Assembly: GCA_012033055.1 (NCBI GenBank)
Contig: JAAUPR010000012.1
Coordinates: forward strand, 1-64,000
Length of the DNA: 64,000 nucleotides
Reading direction: 5' to 3'
From: Limnothrix sp. RL_2_0
GTDB taxonomy: Bacteria; Cyanobacteriota; Cyanobacteriia; Cyanobacteriales; MRBY01
The position numbers were made by a program, and so were the translations under genes. The notes under the pieces are model-generated. The model had not been told where the DNA came from. It made no database searches and was given only the letters and a program-made list of their open reading frames with translations. The number at the start of each line of letters is the position of its first letter. Positions within the stretch are counted from its first letter, which is position 1. Positions 48,761 through 59,666 of this stretch are shown piece after piece.

Positions 48761-48834
48761 GTGGCACTTTTATTCAAAAATCAAATTTAGACAAGCAACT
48801 GCACATAAATTCAACAACCAGCAGTAAGTTCAAC

Positions 48835-50133
48835 CTAGAGATTATTGAGCACAATCTTTGCAGCCGCTAGAGTTTGGTCAATGTCTTCGTCAGTGTGGGC
48901 AAGGGAGGTGAATCCCGCTTCGAATTGAGATGGCGCGAGGTAAACTCCCTGCTCCAACATGCCACGGTGATAACGGCTAAATTTGCTGAGATCAGATTTT
49001 TTCGCACCATCGTAGTTATGGACAGTATCTCCAGTGAAGAACATGCCGAACATACCGCTAATGCTTCCTCCGGAGACCTCGTGGCCTGCCTCTTTAGCAA
49101 TATCAAGTAAGCCATGGATCAGCTTGCTGGTGACTTTTTCGAGGTGTTCGTAAGTGCCGGGACGTTGTAACAACTCCAATGTTTTAATGCCAGCGGTCAT
49201 GGCGAGGGGATTACCGGAGAGAGTCCCGGCTTGGTACATAGGGCCAGCAGGGGCAACCATGGACATGATGTCTTGACGTCCACCATAGGCGCCAACGGGT
49301 AAGCCACCACCAATGACTTTGCCGAGGGTCGTGAGGTCTGGGGTTACGCCAAATTTTTGTTGGGCACCACCGTAGGAGATGCGGAAACCGGTCATCACTT
49401 CATCGAAGACTAATAAAGCTTCGTTTTCTTTGGTGATTTCTCGGAGACCTTCAAGGAAACCTGCGTCGGGGGTGATAAAACCGGAGTTACCGACTACTGG
49501 CTCTAAGATTACGCCGGCGATCGCCCCCGGATTTTCTGCAAACAGCTTCTTGACCGCTTCCAAATCGTTGTAGGGCGCCGTAAGAGTGGATGCAGTCGTA
49601 CTCTTCGGTACACCGGGAGAATCAGGCAAACCGAGGGTCGCAACCCCAGAACCCGCCTGTACCAAAAACATATCCGCATGGCCATGGTAACAGCCCTCGA
49701 ACTTGATGATTTTTTCCCGGCCAGTAAAAGCCCGCATGAGACGGAGTACCGACATACAAGCTTCCGTGCCAGAATTCACAAAGCGCACCATTTCGATGCT
49801 AGGTACCGCAGCAATAACCATTTCCGCCAAAATATTCTCTTTGAGGCAGGGGGCACCGAAACTTGTCCCTTTCTCTAGGGTTTCTTTGAGGGCTTCATTA
49901 ACCTCGTCGTTAGCGTGGCCACAGATGGCTGGCCCCCAAGTGCCGACATAATCAATGTACTTATTGTTATCTACATCCCACACATGGGAACCTTTGACAT
50001 GGTCAAAGACGATGGGCTGGCCGCCGACAGACTTAAACGCACGCACAGGGGAGCTAACGCCACCAGGCATGAGCTTTTGAGCTGCATTAAAAATTTCGTC
50101 AGATTTGCTTGTGTTTAAAGCTGTAGTAACCAA
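48835..50133 (-). CDS. hemL: Glutamate-1-semialdehyde 2,1-aminomutase
   Basis: 432 residues, full length. The PLP enzyme converts glutamate-1-semialdehyde to 5-aminolevulinate, feeding chlorophyll, heme and bilins, including the chromophore of the phycocyanin encoded nearby. Seen: [75 protein letters not shown] and the PLP-lysine segment [16 protein letters not shown]. The ATG at 50133 follows a purine-rich GGAGAAAA sequence. Single gene with its own terminator. Confidence 0.96.
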   Translation of the reverse strand: MVTTALNTSKSDEIFNAAQKLMPGGVSSPVRAFKSVGGQPIVFDHVKGSHVWDVDNNKYIDYVGTWGPAICGHANDEVNEALKETLEKGTSFGAPCLKENILAEMVIAAVPSIEMVRFVNSGTEACMSVLRLMRAFTGREKIIKFEGCYHGHADMFLVQAGSGVATLGLPDSPGVPKSTTASTLTAPYNDLEAVKKLFAENPGAIAGVILEPVVGNSGFITPDAGFLEGLREITKENEALLVFDEVMTGFRISYGGAQQKFGVTPDLTTLGKVIGGGLPVGAYGGRQDIMSMVAPAGPMYQAGTLSGNPLAMTAGIKTLELLQRPGTYEHLEKVTSKLIHGLLDIAKEAGHEVSGGSISGMFGMFFTGDTVHNYDGAKKSDLSKFSRYHRGMLEQGVYLAPSQFEAGFTSLAHTDEDIDQTLAAAKIVLNNL

Positions 50134-50317
50134 ACTTTTTCTCCTTATAACAAGTTCTTTATAAAGTTAGTCTATGGAAATATTGAGTATTTTTTTTCTT
50201 GTGCAGAGAGCCATTATAGCGACTTATTATTCTACGAAATAGTGGTTGTTTGGGCATTTTCCATAGATTAATTCACAATGGTTGTGATAACTTCTCTGCG
50301 GAGATTTGAGCAACGAA

Positions 50318-50578
50318 ATGGAGATTTCACCGAAGATGTCAGCGATCGCCGTCCGATTTTTACCTAACGATGTCACTACCACTGCCGAGGCTGGAGAACC
50401 CATGATCGAAGTGGCCCGACGCGCGGGGGTCATCATTCCCACCGGATGCCTAATGGGGTCTTGTCACGCCTGTGAAGTGGAACTAGATGATGGCTCGAGT
50501 GTTTGCGCTTGCATCTCCGGTATTCCCGGCGATCGCCCAGAAATTAGCATCAATCTTTTTAGCGACCCAGTTTGGTGA
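50318..50578 (+). CDS. Small 2Fe-2S ferredoxin-fold protein
   Basis: About 86 residues. The plant-type 2Fe-2S fold is seen in VRFLPNDVTTTAEAGEPMIE, VARRAGVIIPTGCLMGSCHAC and EVELDDGSSVCACIS: CX4CX2C plus a distal Cys, enough for a cluster. It is shorter than photosynthetic ferredoxin (97-98 residues), and the C-terminus ends INLFSDPVW, so it belongs to the small ferredoxin-like group of unknown partner. Start is uncertain: TTG 50306, ATG 50318 and ATG 50336 are all in frame; the fold begins at AIAVRF, so all keep it. It diverges from hemL. Confidence 0.8.
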   Translation: MEISPKMSAIAVRFLPNDVTTTAEAGEPMIEVARRAGVIIPTGCLMGSCHACEVELDDGSSVCACISGIPGDRPEISINLFSDPVW

Positions 50579-50704
50579 ATTATCCATTTCTCGACAAAAA
50601 TCGGCAAATTTTAGCAAAAGTCTACATTTCCTCACAAATCCCCGTAAGTGTAAGCCTTAAGCTATTTTGAGTCCTACTTAGGTAAAGTGACACCAAGACA
50701 TTTC

Positions 50705-50718
50705 GTATCATCCGCTAC
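50705..50718 (+). promoter_or_regulatory. NtcA-type binding site upstream of the ammonium transporter
   Basis: GTATCATCCGCTAC is an exact GTA-N8-TAC, the consensus of the global nitrogen regulator NtcA. Twenty-two bases further down, TAGAAA (50741-50746) is a partial match to the TAN3T -10 box used with class II NtcA sites. The next gene downstream is the ammonium transporter, a known NtcA target in cyanobacteria. The predicted leader would be about 350 bases. Confidence 0.65.
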
Positions 50719-51098
50719 AGAATCTTGGTGATAAACGGATTAGAAAGCAGAGTGCCTTGGGATCACCAAAGTCAATTCTTATCACTTCCATAAGCGGTTG
50801 ATTTCGAAAGACTAAATTTTCTGACGTCAGGAGATTCTAAATGCAATTTTTGGCGATCGCCGAGTCCCAACAATGGTCAAGGTTAAACAGTCAAACTATT
50901 GCGATTCAGAATCTTCGATGAGAGACCAGAGTATTGATAGTCTTTCCATAACTTTAGAGATCGTTAGCAAAAACAGTTAATTCCGCTACCGTTCCCTAGT
51001 TTTGCCTGTGTTATTCCATTGGTTACTTGCCTAAACAACATCTCAAACTAATGCCTAAGTCAACCTTTCAACAACGTGGAATGGCGGGAGCACCAGCG

Positions 51099-52565
51099 AT
51101 GTACCAACCTGTTGAAGACAGCAGTGTCGTACTTCGTTTCGCCCGTAAAATTTCCCGAAACTTTTCCCCTGTTTGGCTAGCTTGTATTCCCTTCGCCGCG
51201 ATCATCACCATCGTTTGGAGTACAGCCGCATCTGCACAAGACTCAGCCGTTGATGCTGCCGGTCAAGTCCAAATTATTTTGGACACAATCTTTCTACTTA
51301 CCTCCTCTGTGCTCGTCATTTTTATGAACGCAGGCTTCGGTATGCTCGAAGCAGGTTTTTGCCGTCAGAAAAATGCGGTTAACATTCTTGCGAAGAACCT
51401 CTTCGTCTTTGGTGTTGCAACAATCGCTTATTGGGCAATTGGCTATGCTTTCATGTACGGCGATGGTAATACTTTTATCGGATTGAAAGGATTCTTCTTC
51501 TCCGGTAGTAGCGTTCCTTACAGTGGTGATGGCAGTGAGTGGTACACCATGGATGGTGAGACTCAAATCCTCAACTTTGTACCTGAAAGTGTATCCTTCC
51601 TATTCCAAGTTGCCTTCGCCGCAACTGCAGCAACCATCGTTTCTGGAGCTGTTGCTGAAAGGATCAAGTTCGATGCATTTCTGATTTTCAGCTTCCTTCT
51701 TGTTGCTATTTCCTATCCCATCACCGGTCACTGGCAATGGGATGGTGAGTGGTTAAGTCAATTTGGCTTCTATGATTTTGCTGGATCTACAGTAGTTCAC
51801 TCTGTTGGTGGTTGGGCTGCACTTGTTGGTGCTGCGATTCTCGGCCCCCGTCTTGGTAAATATCGTGATGGCAAAGTTAATGCTATTCCCGGTCACAACA
51901 TGAGTATTGCAACTCTCGGTTGCCTGATTCTCTGGATTGGCTGGTTTGGTTTTAATCCGGGTTCTCAACTTGCTGCTGATGCTGCAGTACCTTACATTGC
52001 TGTAACAACGAACCTTGCTGGTGCTGCTGGTGCTGTAACAGCTACAGCCACATCTTGGCTTAAAGATGGCAAGCCTGATTTATCAATGATTATCAATGGC
52101 GTCCTTGCCGGTCTTGTTGGTATCACTGCTGGTTGTGACAGCGTTAGTATGCTTTCTGCAGTCATCATTGGAGCGATCGCCGGTGTTTTGGTTGTCTACT
52201 CAGTTGCTTTCTTTGATGCCATTAAAATTGATGACCCTGTCGGTGCAACCTCTGTTCACCTTGTCTGTGGTATTTGGGGAACCTTAGCCGTCGGTCTTTT
52301 CCAGATTGACACAGGCTTGTTCACTGGTGGTGGAATCCAACAATTAATTGCTCAGATTGTCGGTATCCTCTCCATTGGCGGTTTCACTGTAGCGTTCAGT
52401 TTTGTTGCTTGGTACGCTATCTCCGCAGTTCTCGGTGGCATTCGTGTCGACGAAGAAGAAGAATTACGCGGTTTGGATATCAGTGAGCACGGTATGGAAG
52501 CTTACAGCGGATTTGTTAAAGAATCTGATGTTATCTTCAGCTCATCCTCTGATTCTGAAGGCTAA
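51099..52565 (+). CDS. amt: Ammonium transporter, Amt family
   Basis: About 488 residues. Amt proteins are trimeric channels that take up ammonium. Seen: a signal-peptide-like start ([24 protein letters not shown]), [57 protein letters not shown] with the pore-lining Trp, [20 protein letters not shown] with the pore His, NPGSQLAAD, and [16 protein letters not shown] with the second pore His. The C-terminal tail has the regulatory [16 protein letters not shown] helix that meets PII (GlnK) in relatives. Start: the frame opens at TTG 51027, but ATG 51099 has GGGAG eight bases upstream and begins just before the signal peptide. A strong terminator follows, and an NtcA site lies upstream. Confidence 0.94.
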   Translation: MYQPVEDSSVVLRFARKISRNFSPVWLACIPFAAIITIVWSTAASAQDSAVDAAGQVQIILDTIFLLTSSVLVIFMNAGFGMLEAGFCRQKNAVNILAKNLFVFGVATIAYWAIGYAFMYGDGNTFIGLKGFFFSGSSVPYSGDGSEWYTMDGETQILNFVPESVSFLFQVAFAATAATIVSGAVAERIKFDAFLIFSFLLVAISYPITGHWQWDGEWLSQFGFYDFAGSTVVHSVGGWAALVGAAILGPRLGKYRDGKVNAIPGHNMSIATLGCLILWIGWFGFNPGSQLAADAAVPYIAVTTNLAGAAGAVTATATSWLKDGKPDLSMIINGVLAGLVGITAGCDSVSMLSAVIIGAIAGVLVVYSVAFFDAIKIDDPVGATSVHLVCGIWGTLAVGLFQIDTGLFTGGGIQQLIAQIVGILSIGGFTVAFSFVAWYAISAVLGGIRVDEEEELRGLDISEHGMEAYSGFVKESDVIFSSSSDSEG

Positions 52566-52605
52566 AATTTACAATCATTTTGGTCTTTTGACCTTTGTTT
52601 TCGAA

Positions 52606-52630
52606 AACCCTCTTAGCAGAGGGTTTTTTT
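52606..52630 (+). terminator. Rho-independent terminator of amt
   Basis: AACCCTCT (52606-52613), loop TAGC, AGAGGGTT (52618-52625), then a run of T. It begins 41 bases after the amt stop. Confidence 0.92.
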
Positions 52631-52631
52631 G

Positions 52632-53881
52632 CCTTACCCGAAATGGGCGAATAAATTCAGCGGGTATTCTCCCTTCAAATGCTTGCCTATAAGCACTTGT
52701 CGCCTGACAGAGTTCTCGGAAATAGCCCATGCCACATTGAGTTAAGCCAATCCAGAAGAATGATGGGCAGTGGCGGCGATCGCCAGTTGATCGATTAATC
52801 CCCAGCAAAAATAAACGCACCTCACCAAATAATCAAGCACTGATTGAGCATAAATACTCCTAAAAAGATTTCCATTGCACGTCACATGAAACGCGATGCA
52901 AAAAAACAATAGTCACAGCAATTGATCGCTATGAAGCCTACTTTTTTCTCGAACAGACATAACAGCTTCTAGTAAGAAAAACCTAGAGAATACACTTCAC
53001 CCCTTACTTCATCCCGATGCCTTACCATTACATGCCTAGATCTCAAGTTTATTCAAATCTGACGTAGTATCAAACGATGTTGAGCAAACATCAAATGAAA
53101 CTCTAAATCGCTTATAGAACAATGATCTCAGCTCCCTTATTCGCACTTCTGAATTTTAGAAGCGATTATAGACCCTCCCACTAGACCAAAACCCTGATAG
53201 ATGACAATTATCAATCGCCCCAATCATAAAAATCAAAACAAAGAAAAACCCAAAACCAAAGGCCAAAAATCTTACCGAACTGCAAAAACTAATACATTCA
53301 ACATTCCTGCTTGAGATTTATTTCAACCCTATATTGAGCTTTAAACGATATTATTTTTCCCAGTTCATAATTAATAAAATCCAAAATTATAGATGCAAAT
53401 ATTGCACTGAGCAAAAATACTTATGTTGGATTTGTCCTTTATATTTACTTAAGAATTGGCGTAGGAGCTGAATGCTGCACCCAACTCAAAACAAATACCG
53501 TAATTGTTTTAACAAGACTTAATAATCAGAAGCCAGAGTACGTTGTATAACTTTTATCTAAGAACTAAGAGCTATCAGTGTTCTGTCACTGAACGCCTGC
53601 CAAAACAGGATTCAATGGCACTTGTTTCTTTCTGCAGAGAAAGATACTGAGCAATTTAAAGATTGTAAAGTTTTCTGAATACTGCGGTCAAAAAGAAGCA
53701 AAAATACATCACACTCTTAATTGTCTTTGGGGATACTTTGCTGCTTCAGAGAATGCTAGGTTTAGATGATTCTTAATCTTGCTTCTTCAATTCAGCCCCC
53801 TAGGCCGTTGCTTAGAAAAAAACTAAGCACCGCATAATCAAATAAATCCCGCTCATCAATTTTAAGTAGGAGATAAAAAAC
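52632..53881. promoter_or_regulatory. Long leader/promoter region of the cpc operon
   Basis: 1.25 kb without a credible gene. After a HIP1 site near 52776 it is AT-rich with no HIP1 palindrome. A perfect palindrome TCAGTG-N6-CACTGA lies at 53575-53592, about 290 bases upstream of cpcB; it could be an operator or an RNA hairpin. A good ribosome-binding sequence (AAGTAGGAGATAAAAAAC) precedes the cpcB ATG. Strong cpc promoters with long untranslated leaders are known in related cyanobacteria; the exact start site cannot be read from sequence. Confidence 0.5.
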
Positions 53882-54400
53882 ATGTTTGATATTTTTACTC
53901 GGGTTGTTTCCCAAGCTGATTCCCGAGGTGAGTTCATCTCTGGCGACCAGCTCGATGCACTCAAGAAAGTTGTTTCCGAAGGAACCAAGCGTTCTGATGC
54001 TGTTAGCCGCATGACTAACTCCGCATCTGCGATTGTTACTGATGCTGCTCGTCAACTCTTTGCTGATCAGCCTCAACTTATCGCTCCCGGTGGTAATGCT
54101 TACACTAACCGTCGCATGGCTGCTTGTCTTCGCGACATGGAAATCATCCTACGTTATGTAACTTACGCGACTTTCACTGGTGATGCTTCTGTCCTTAATG
54201 ATCGTTGTTTGAATGGTCTTCGTGAGACTTACGTTGCTCTCGGCGTTCCCGGCGCTTCCGTTGCTGCTGGTGTTCGTGCAATGGGTAAAGCAGCTGTGGC
54301 GATTGTTAACGATCCCACTGGTATTACTCAAGGTGACTGTAGCTCTCTTGTTCAAGAGATCAACCTCTACTTCGAGACTGCTGCACAAGCTGTCGAATAA
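53882..54400 (+). CDS. cpcB: C-phycocyanin beta subunit
   Basis: 172 residues, the family length. It is the beta chain of the phycobilisome rod protein that absorbs orange-red light. Chromophore cysteines are Cys82 (MAACLRDME) and Cys153 (GDCSSL), both for phycocyanobilin, and Asn72 (GGNAYTN) is the residue normally gamma-methylated. The start follows a strong AGGAG. First gene of cpcBACDEF. Codon choice is strongly biased (GGT, GCT, CGT, CTC), typical of very high expression. Confidence 0.98.
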   Translation: MFDIFTRVVSQADSRGEFISGDQLDALKKVVSEGTKRSDAVSRMTNSASAIVTDAARQLFADQPQLIAPGGNAYTNRRMAACLRDMEIILRYVTYATFTGDASVLNDRCLNGLRETYVALGVPGASVAAGVRAMGKAAVAIVNDPTGITQGDCSSLVQEINLYFETAAQAVE

Positions 54401-54507
54401 GTAACCTCTTTTTTGAACTTCCAATTTTTCATGCCGTCTCACAGCCAATTTTGCGAGACAACCTTTTAAAGATAATTATTGATAACCCATAGGGAGATAA
54501 TTTGACA

Positions 54508-54996
54508 ATGAAAACCCCTCTTACCGAAGCAGTATCCATCGCGGATTCTCAAGGACGTTTCTTGAGCAGCACTGAGCTCCAATATTTGTATGGTCGCCTA
54601 CGCCAAGGTGCTTTTGCTCTTGAGGCTGCTCAGACTATCACTTCTAAGGCTGATAGCCTTATCAGTGGTGCAGCTCAAGCTGTCTACTCTAAATTTCCTT
54701 ACACTACTAGTACTCCTGGTGCTAACTTCGCTGCTGATCAACGCGGCAAAGACAAGTGTGCTCGTGACATCGGCTACTACCTCCGTATGGTTACTTACTG
54801 CCTCGTTGCTGGTGGTACTGGTCCTATGGATGAGTATCTCATCGCTGGTGTTGATGAAATCAACCGCACATTTGACCTCTCTCCTAGCTGGTATGTTGAA
54901 GCTCTCAAGAGCATCAAAGCTAACCACGGTTTGAGTGGTGATGCTGCGACTGAAGCTAACAACTATATCGACTATGCAATTAACGCTCTTAGCTAA
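54508..54996 (+). CDS. cpcA: C-phycocyanin alpha subunit
   Basis: 162 residues from ATG 54508; TTG 54502 is in frame but the mature family start is MKTPLTEA. It binds one phycocyanobilin at Cys84 ([19 protein letters not shown]) and pairs with CpcB to form rods. Expression bias is as for cpcB. It lies 107 bases after cpcB and is followed by a hairpin that may lower read-through into the linker genes. The lyase subunits that attach its bilin (CpcE/CpcF) are encoded at the end of the operon. Confidence 0.98.
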   Translation: MKTPLTEAVSIADSQGRFLSSTELQYLYGRLRQGAFALEAAQTITSKADSLISGAAQAVYSKFPYTTSTPGANFAADQRGKDKCARDIGYYLRMVTYCLVAGGTGPMDEYLIAGVDEINRTFDLSPSWYVEALKSIKANHGLSGDAATEANNYIDYAINALS

Positions 54997-55009
54997 ATTT
55001 GCCTAGTCT

Positions 55010-55076
55010 AGACCCGGACGGGTAAGCGGTTTTCAGCTGTATTGTTGATGTCTGCTTGCTTCTCCGGGTCTTGTTT
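55010..55076 (+). terminator. Hairpin after cpcA, probable partial terminator
   Basis: AGACCCGGA (55010-55018) pairs perfectly with TCCGGGTCT (55063-55071), followed by TGTTTT. The 44-base loop may fold further. Its place between the abundant subunits and the linker genes suits attenuation, giving more CpcBA than linkers. Confidence 0.6.
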
Positions 55077-55118
55077 TATCTAGATAAAATTACTGATTTA
55101 ACAAGGAGTATTAGGCAA

Positions 55119-55997
55119 ATGGCTGTTACCGTTGCTGCGTCTCGCTTGGGAACTGCTGCTTACGACGACCAATCTCCGATTGAGTTGAGAGCAAATTATT
55201 CTCGAGAAGATGCTGAAATTGTGATTCGCGGAATTTATCGTCAGGTTCTAGGCAATGACTATGTCATGTCTTCTGAGCGATTGGTTGCTGCTGAATCTTT
55301 ATTCGTCAATGGCTTTATTTCTGTACGGGATTTAGTCCGGGCGATCGCTCTTTCTGAGCTTTACAAAGAAAAATTTTTATATCCCAATTTTCAAACTCGT
55401 GTGATCGAGCTAAACTTCAAACATCTTTTGGGTCGTGCGCCTTACGATGAATCTGAGGTTATTGAGCACCTTGATCGCTACCAGAATGAAGGCTATGAAG
55501 CTGACATTGATTCTTTTATTTACAGTGAGGAATACACTGAGAATTTTGGAGACAATGTTGTGCCTTATTGCCGTGGTTTTGCGACCCAGCGTGGTCAAAA
55601 GACTGTAGGCTTCACTCGCATTTTTAGCTTGCAACGGGGTTATGCAACTTCTGACCGAGCAAAAGGTGGTGTGGGTGGAACGTCTCGTTTGGCTCAAGAG
55701 CTAGCGCGCAATAATGCTTCTGCAGTGGTAGGACCTTCTGGTTCTAATGCTGGTTGGGCTTATCGTACGCCTGAGGATTCTTATGTTCCTCGTCAGTCCC
55801 TCGGTGGTGCTACTGGTCTTAATGCAGAAGATGCCATTGTACGGATCGAAGTTTCTTCGCTATGTATGCCTCGCTATCCTCGGATTCGCCGTAGCAATCG
55901 GACTTTCTTTGTGCCGGTATCTCGCTTATCTCAGAAGATGCAAGAAATTCAGCGGATGGGTGGCAAGATTGCCAGCATTACACCTGCAGGTAACTAG
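55119..55997 (+). CDS. cpcC: Phycobilisome rod linker polypeptide
   Basis: 292 residues from ATG 55119, which follows ACAAGGAG; the upstream in-frame codons back to 55056 overlap the hairpin and lack family similarity. The N-terminal linker domain (about 15-160) has [37 protein letters not shown] and [16 protein letters not shown] CpcD-like domain closes the protein ([40 protein letters not shown]). It joins phycocyanin hexamers within a rod. There is only one such rod-linker gene here, as in Synechococcus PCC 7002, where other cyanobacteria have two. Confidence 0.96.
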   Translation: MAVTVAASRLGTAAYDDQSPIELRANYSREDAEIVIRGIYRQVLGNDYVMSSERLVAAESLFVNGFISVRDLVRAIALSELYKEKFLYPNFQTRVIELNFKHLLGRAPYDESEVIEHLDRYQNEGYEADIDSFIYSEEYTENFGDNVVPYCRGFATQRGQKTVGFTRIFSLQRGYATSDRAKGGVGGTSRLAQELARNNASAVVGPSGSNAGWAYRTPEDSYVPRQSLGGATGLNAEDAIVRIEVSSLCMPRYPRIRRSNRTFFVPVSRLSQKMQEIQRMGGKIASITPAGN

Positions 55998-56173
55998 AGA
56001 ACCACTCCTTAATTAGGTAGTAATTCTCTAATGGTTACCAACTGGTGATTGTGTAAAGTCAGGGGCAAAGATAGAGAGGGGCTCTAATTCTTCTCAGCTT
56101 TGTTCCTGATTTTGGTTACTTTACTTTAAGCGTTTATTTTACATAAATCTTTTACGGAGTTTCAAGAAGAATA

Positions 56174-56425
56174 ATGTTAAGTCAATTTGCTAGTGGCTCG
56201 GAAACGGAAGCGGCTTCGCGGGTTTTTACTTACGAGGTTCAGGGTTTACGCCAATCGGATGAAACGGAGAATCAAAGTTATTCTGTGCGTCGTAGTGGGA
56301 GCGTTTTTATGAATGTTCCTTATGGTCGGATGAATATGGAAATGCAGCGTATTCTGCGGTTGGGTGGCAAAATTGTTTCGATTAAACCTTATGATGGTGC
56401 GACGGCTAGCTCTGATGAAGAGTAA
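56174..56425 (+). CDS. cpcD: Small rod-capping linker
   Basis: 83 residues, the usual size. The CpcD domain is seen in FTYEVQGLRQSDE, NQSYSVRRSGSVFMNVPYGR and MNMEMQRILRLGGKIVSIKP, closely related to the C-terminus of CpcC. It caps the distal end of phycocyanin rods and limits their length. It lies 176 bases after cpcC with a purine-rich ribosome-binding region. Confidence 0.95.
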   Translation: MLSQFASGSETEAASRVFTYEVQGLRQSDETENQSYSVRRSGSVFMNVPYGRMNMEMQRILRLGGKIVSIKPYDGATASSDEE

Positions 56426-56532
56426 GGCTTATGGGTTGTGATCATATTTTTTGTTTGGTGTAGGGTAGCAGTGTTCTGGTTTTGAGCTGTTGCCCTAATT
56501 TATTTTTTGAGCAGGATTGATTGGGTGTTGGG

Positions 56533-57339
56533 ATGAGTGATTGGACGATGGCTGAGGCTTGGACGTTGGAGCAGGCGATCGCCAGTATTCAGCAAACTGA
56601 GGATGCAAGCCAGAGATATTATGCGGCATGGTGGCTAGGGAAATTTCGGGTTGAGGATGAGCGGGCGATCGCCGCGTTGTTGGATGCATTAAAGGATGAA
56701 GTGGATCGCTCACCGGATGGAGGCTATCCATTACGGCGCAATGCAGCGAAGGCTTTGGGTAAGCTCAATAATCCGGCAGCGGTGGAGCCTTTGATTGACT
56801 GTCTGAGTAGTGATGATTATTATGTGCGGGAGTCGGCGGCACAGTCTTTGGAGATGTTGGGCGATCGCCGTGCCATTCCAGCGTTGAGATTGTTGCTTGC
56901 TGGTGGTATTGCCGCCGCAGTAAAAGCAGAAGGAAAGCCCCATCTAGTACAGCCCTACGAAGCAGTTATTGAAGCATTGGGGACATTGGGTGCAACGGAA
57001 GTAGTGGAAGAAATTCAGCCGTTTCTGGAGCATGATTTTGAGAAAATTCGTTATGCAACGTTACGGGCTTTGTATCAGCTCACCCAGGATGCTAGCTACG
57101 CCCAAAAATTAATGGAAGCATTAAAAGGGGACAAATTGCAGTTACGTCGCTCGGCATTATTGGATTTGGGGGCGATTGGTTATGTGCCCGCTGGGACGGC
57201 GATCGCCAATTGTTTCGCCGAAAACAGTTTAAAATTAATTGCCCTAAAAGGCATTTTAGAATCCCAGTTACAACGCAGCAGCGAACAGCTCGATGCCGAT
57301 AGCCAACAGTTGATGACGTTGATGGATAATTTACTTTGA
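56533..57339 (+). CDS. cpcE: Phycocyanobilin lyase subunit, alpha-phycocyanin specific
   Basis: 268 residues from ATG 56533; TTG 56521 is also in frame. It is built of HEAT-like repeats ([60 protein letters not shown]). With CpcF it attaches phycocyanobilin to Cys84 of CpcA. HIP1 sites return in this gene after being absent from cpcBA, and codon use relaxes to that of moderate expression. cpcF follows after about 40 bases. Confidence 0.95.
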   Translation: MSDWTMAEAWTLEQAIASIQQTEDASQRYYAAWWLGKFRVEDERAIAALLDALKDEVDRSPDGGYPLRRNAAKALGKLNNPAAVEPLIDCLSSDDYYVRESAAQSLEMLGDRRAIPALRLLLAGGIAAAVKAEGKPHLVQPYEAVIEALGTLGATEVVEEIQPFLEHDFEKIRYATLRALYQLTQDASYAQKLMEALKGDKLQLRRSALLDLGAIGYVPAGTAIANCFAENSLKLIALKGILESQLQRSSEQLDADSQQLMTLMDNLL

Positions 57340-57379
57340 ACTTACCGCATCTGAATATTGTTATTTTTTGCCTGAAACC

Positions 57380-57997
57380 ATGACCGTTGAAGCATTAATT
57401 CGCGCCGTTAATAATCCTGAATCTGCCCAAGGATTAGTCAGGAATGTCGCAACCCTAGCAGCCACCAAAGATCCCGCAGCAATTCCGACCCTTGTGGAAG
57501 TTTTGAAATTTAATAATCCCGGTGCTGCCGTTGCCGCAGTGAGCGGCTTGATTGAAATCGGTGAAGCTGTTGTGCTCTATCTGCTCGAAAATATTGACGG
57601 TTACAATTATGGTGCGAGGGCTTGGATGGTGCGAGTTTTCGCTGGCATTGGTGATCCGCGAGCGATAGATGTTTTGATTGAAGCCGCTAATACGGACTTT
57701 TCCCTCAGCGTTCGTCGTGCGGCAACTAAAGGATTAGGATATCTGCAATGGTCAAAGGTGAGTGAGTCAGAACGGGAAGGGCAACAGGCAAAAGTCCGTG
57801 ATTCCCTTTTACTAGCATTGCAAGATGGGGAATGGGTGGTGCGCTATGGGGCGATCGCCGGATTAGAAGGTTTATCCCGTGATGTTTCCAGTGAAAGCAA
57901 AACTTTGATCCGAGAAAAACTGCAACTATTCCTGACTGAAGAAGCAGAATTAGCCGTTAAAGCCCGCTGCCAAAAAGCGATTCAAACCTTAGCTTAA
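57380..57997 (+). CDS. cpcF: Phycocyanobilin lyase subunit, partner of CpcE
   Basis: 205 residues from ATG 57380; TTG 57368 is in frame. HEAT-like repeats are seen in [40 protein letters not shown] and [20 protein letters not shown]. It forms the heterodimeric lyase with CpcE, and close spacing suggests co-expression. Last gene of the cpc operon; the next gene is on the other strand. Confidence 0.95.
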   Translation: MTVEALIRAVNNPESAQGLVRNVATLAATKDPAAIPTLVEVLKFNNPGAAVAAVSGLIEIGEAVVLYLLENIDGYNYGARAWMVRVFAGIGDPRAIDVLIEAANTDFSLSVRRAATKGLGYLQWSKVSESEREGQQAKVRDSLLLALQDGEWVVRYGAIAGLEGLSRDVSSESKTLIREKLQLFLTEEAELAVKARCQKAIQTLA

Positions 57998-58071
57998 ACC
58001 GCTTTTTTATAACACCTAACCTTTCGAGATCGTCGATCTTTTACAACGAAGTATGATTACTCGCAGGGTGG

Positions 58072-59058
58072 TTATTTAACGAATTGGGGCATCATTTCTG
58101 CTGCTGTAAAAATACCACTTAAACCTTGCTTCTGGAGCCAAACCCCAGTTTTGAGATAACCAAACGCAGGGCCGCAGACATTAGCCGCCATACTTGTTTC
58201 ATCGCCGAGGGTGAATGTATGCGTAGAAATTTTTCCTTCAAAGGTGCGCCCTGTAATTTTTACATTGGTGCTTAGGGGCTTTTTCGGGTTGCGGGTATCA
58301 ACAATGCCGCCAACAGTCACTTGATCGCGGGAACAAATGCCTGCCAATTCCAGCATTAAATCATCGGCATGTTCCATATTTTCAAGGGCAATAATACCGT
58401 TGGTTTGATCCAAAAGTGCCTCGACTTCCGCATCGCTCATGGCGCGGGCTTTTTCCACATCAAATTCGGGCATATGGGCAATGTCTTCGCGGATAGTGGC
58501 GCGGTAAGCTTCCCAATTGGCAATGCCTACTCCAAAAGTAATTTTGACGTTGTGAATTTCGGCATAGCTCTGGGCGGCGATCGCCGCAGCGGCAGTCAGT
58601 AATCCGGGAGTTGCACCACAGCCCGTCATGTAGGTAATGCCCGCATTTTTAACATCACCGCGTAGGGCTAAAATTTGCTCCATCGCGCTAGTACGCTTGA
58701 GGGCATCAACAAGAACCCCTTGCCAACCGGAGGCCACAAACTGCCGGGTCACATCCGCCATAAAAGTGTTGGGCAAATTGGGGAGCGCGAGGAAAAAACC
58801 ATCCACATCAGCGTTGGCGATCAGATCGGCAATACTGTCATTGCTCAACACACCATATTCAGCGACATGACCGACGGAACCGCTTTGGTTATAGGCAGAA
58901 ACACAGTTTTGGGTGTCTAAACCCGCTGGATTATAGACGTAACCTTTTTTATCGGCGGCGGCGACCAAGACCATTTCCGATTTGGGTGCAAGGATGCGGG
59001 CTGCGGCTTGACCTAACCCCCCAAAGCCTAGGACACCGACACGAATTGCATTACTCAT
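58072..59058 (-). CDS. Saccharopine-dehydrogenase-like NAD(P) oxidoreductase
   Basis: 328 residues. An N-terminal Rossmann fold ([20 protein letters not shown]) is followed by VVDA-type strands and [15 protein letters not shown], and a C-terminal substrate domain. The family is usually annotated as saccharopine dehydrogenase-like oxidoreductase in cyanobacteria. Its length equals that of biliverdin reductase, which would suit a place beside cpc, but the sequence (GFGGLGQAA rather than the BvdR start) does not match that family. The substrate is unknown. It is convergent with cpcF. Confidence 0.75.
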   Translation of the reverse strand: MSNAIRVGVLGFGGLGQAAARILAPKSEMVLVAAADKKGYVYNPAGLDTQNCVSAYNQSGSVGHVAEYGVLSNDSIADLIANADVDGFFLALPNLPNTFMADVTRQFVASGWQGVLVDALKRTSAMEQILALRGDVKNAGITYMTGCGATPGLLTAAAAIAAQSYAEIHNVKITFGVGIANWEAYRATIREDIAHMPEFDVEKARAMSDAEVEALLDQTNGIIALENMEHADDLMLELAGICSRDQVTVGGIVDTRNPKKPLSTNVKITGRTFEGKISTHTFTLGDETSMAANVCGPAFGYLKTGVWLQKQGLSGIFTAAEMMPQFVK

Positions 59059-59129
59059 AATTGATTTTCTCGATAGTTATATAAATGTTTTAGCGGGTAG
59101 CAGACTGTTTATTATCGGTAGAAATGGGG

Positions 59130-59615
59130 CTAAATCCCACGAATTTTCTTGAAGGCTGCGGCGACGGCGGGGGGAAGTTGGCGCATAATTTTGCCTTTTT
59201 CGCGATCCACACTCACGAGGACGACTCGCCCGGTCATGTAGAGTTCTGTGCCGTCTCTGGACTCGATGCGACATTCCCATTCCATACGCACGCCTTGCAT
59301 TTCTTCCATGCGTACTTTGGCGATCGCCTGCATTCCCATGCGTAACGGTTTGTGATAACGAGTAGCCAGTTCCACCACGGGCAGATCACAACCGAGTTTA
59401 ACCAGATCGGCAAAATCGATGCCGATGGAATTGAGACAAGCCACCCGCGCCTCTTCCATCCAGTTGATATAAGTGCCATGCCAGACAATTCCAGCATAAT
59501 CCGTGTGGTGGGGATAAACGGTAATGGGATAGTCAAACCATGGTTCGGTGGTGGCATGGAGATCGGGGGAACGGGCGATCGCCATCGTGGGGAGTTCCTG
59601 AGCATCTGTGGTCAT
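59130..59615 (-). CDS. Acyl-CoA thioesterase, hotdog (4HBT/YbgC-like) fold
   Basis: 161 residues. The hotdog signature YPHHTDYAGIVWHGTYINWM with the catalytic Asp (TDYAGIVWH) and EEARVACLNSIGIDFADLV is that of YbgC/FadM-type thioesterases. These cleave short-chain or aromatic acyl-CoA thioesters in the cytosol. It differs in sequence from the DHNA-CoA thioesterase of phylloquinone synthesis as I recall it. The first 25 residues are outside the fold, so the true start could be internal (MAIARSPDL). Confidence 0.83.
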   Translation of the reverse strand: MTTDAQELPTMAIARSPDLHATTEPWFDYPITVYPHHTDYAGIVWHGTYINWMEEARVACLNSIGIDFADLVKLGCDLPVVELATRYHKPLRMGMQAIAKVRMEEMQGVRMEWECRIESRDGTELYMTGRVVLVSVDREKGKIMRQLPPAVAAAFKKIRGI

Positions 59616-59666
59616 CGATTTAGTCCAGAAAATACAACATCAATAAAAAATCAAGCAAAAATTCAA

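Noticed and set aside
52575-52820. 81-codon minus-strand frame after amt
   Set aside because: It overlaps the strong amt terminator and has no recognisable domain.
58072-59058. Biliverdin reductase beside the cpc operon
   Set aside because: Length fits, but the N-terminal Rossmann sequence and the CGATPG region are those of the saccharopine-dehydrogenase-like family.
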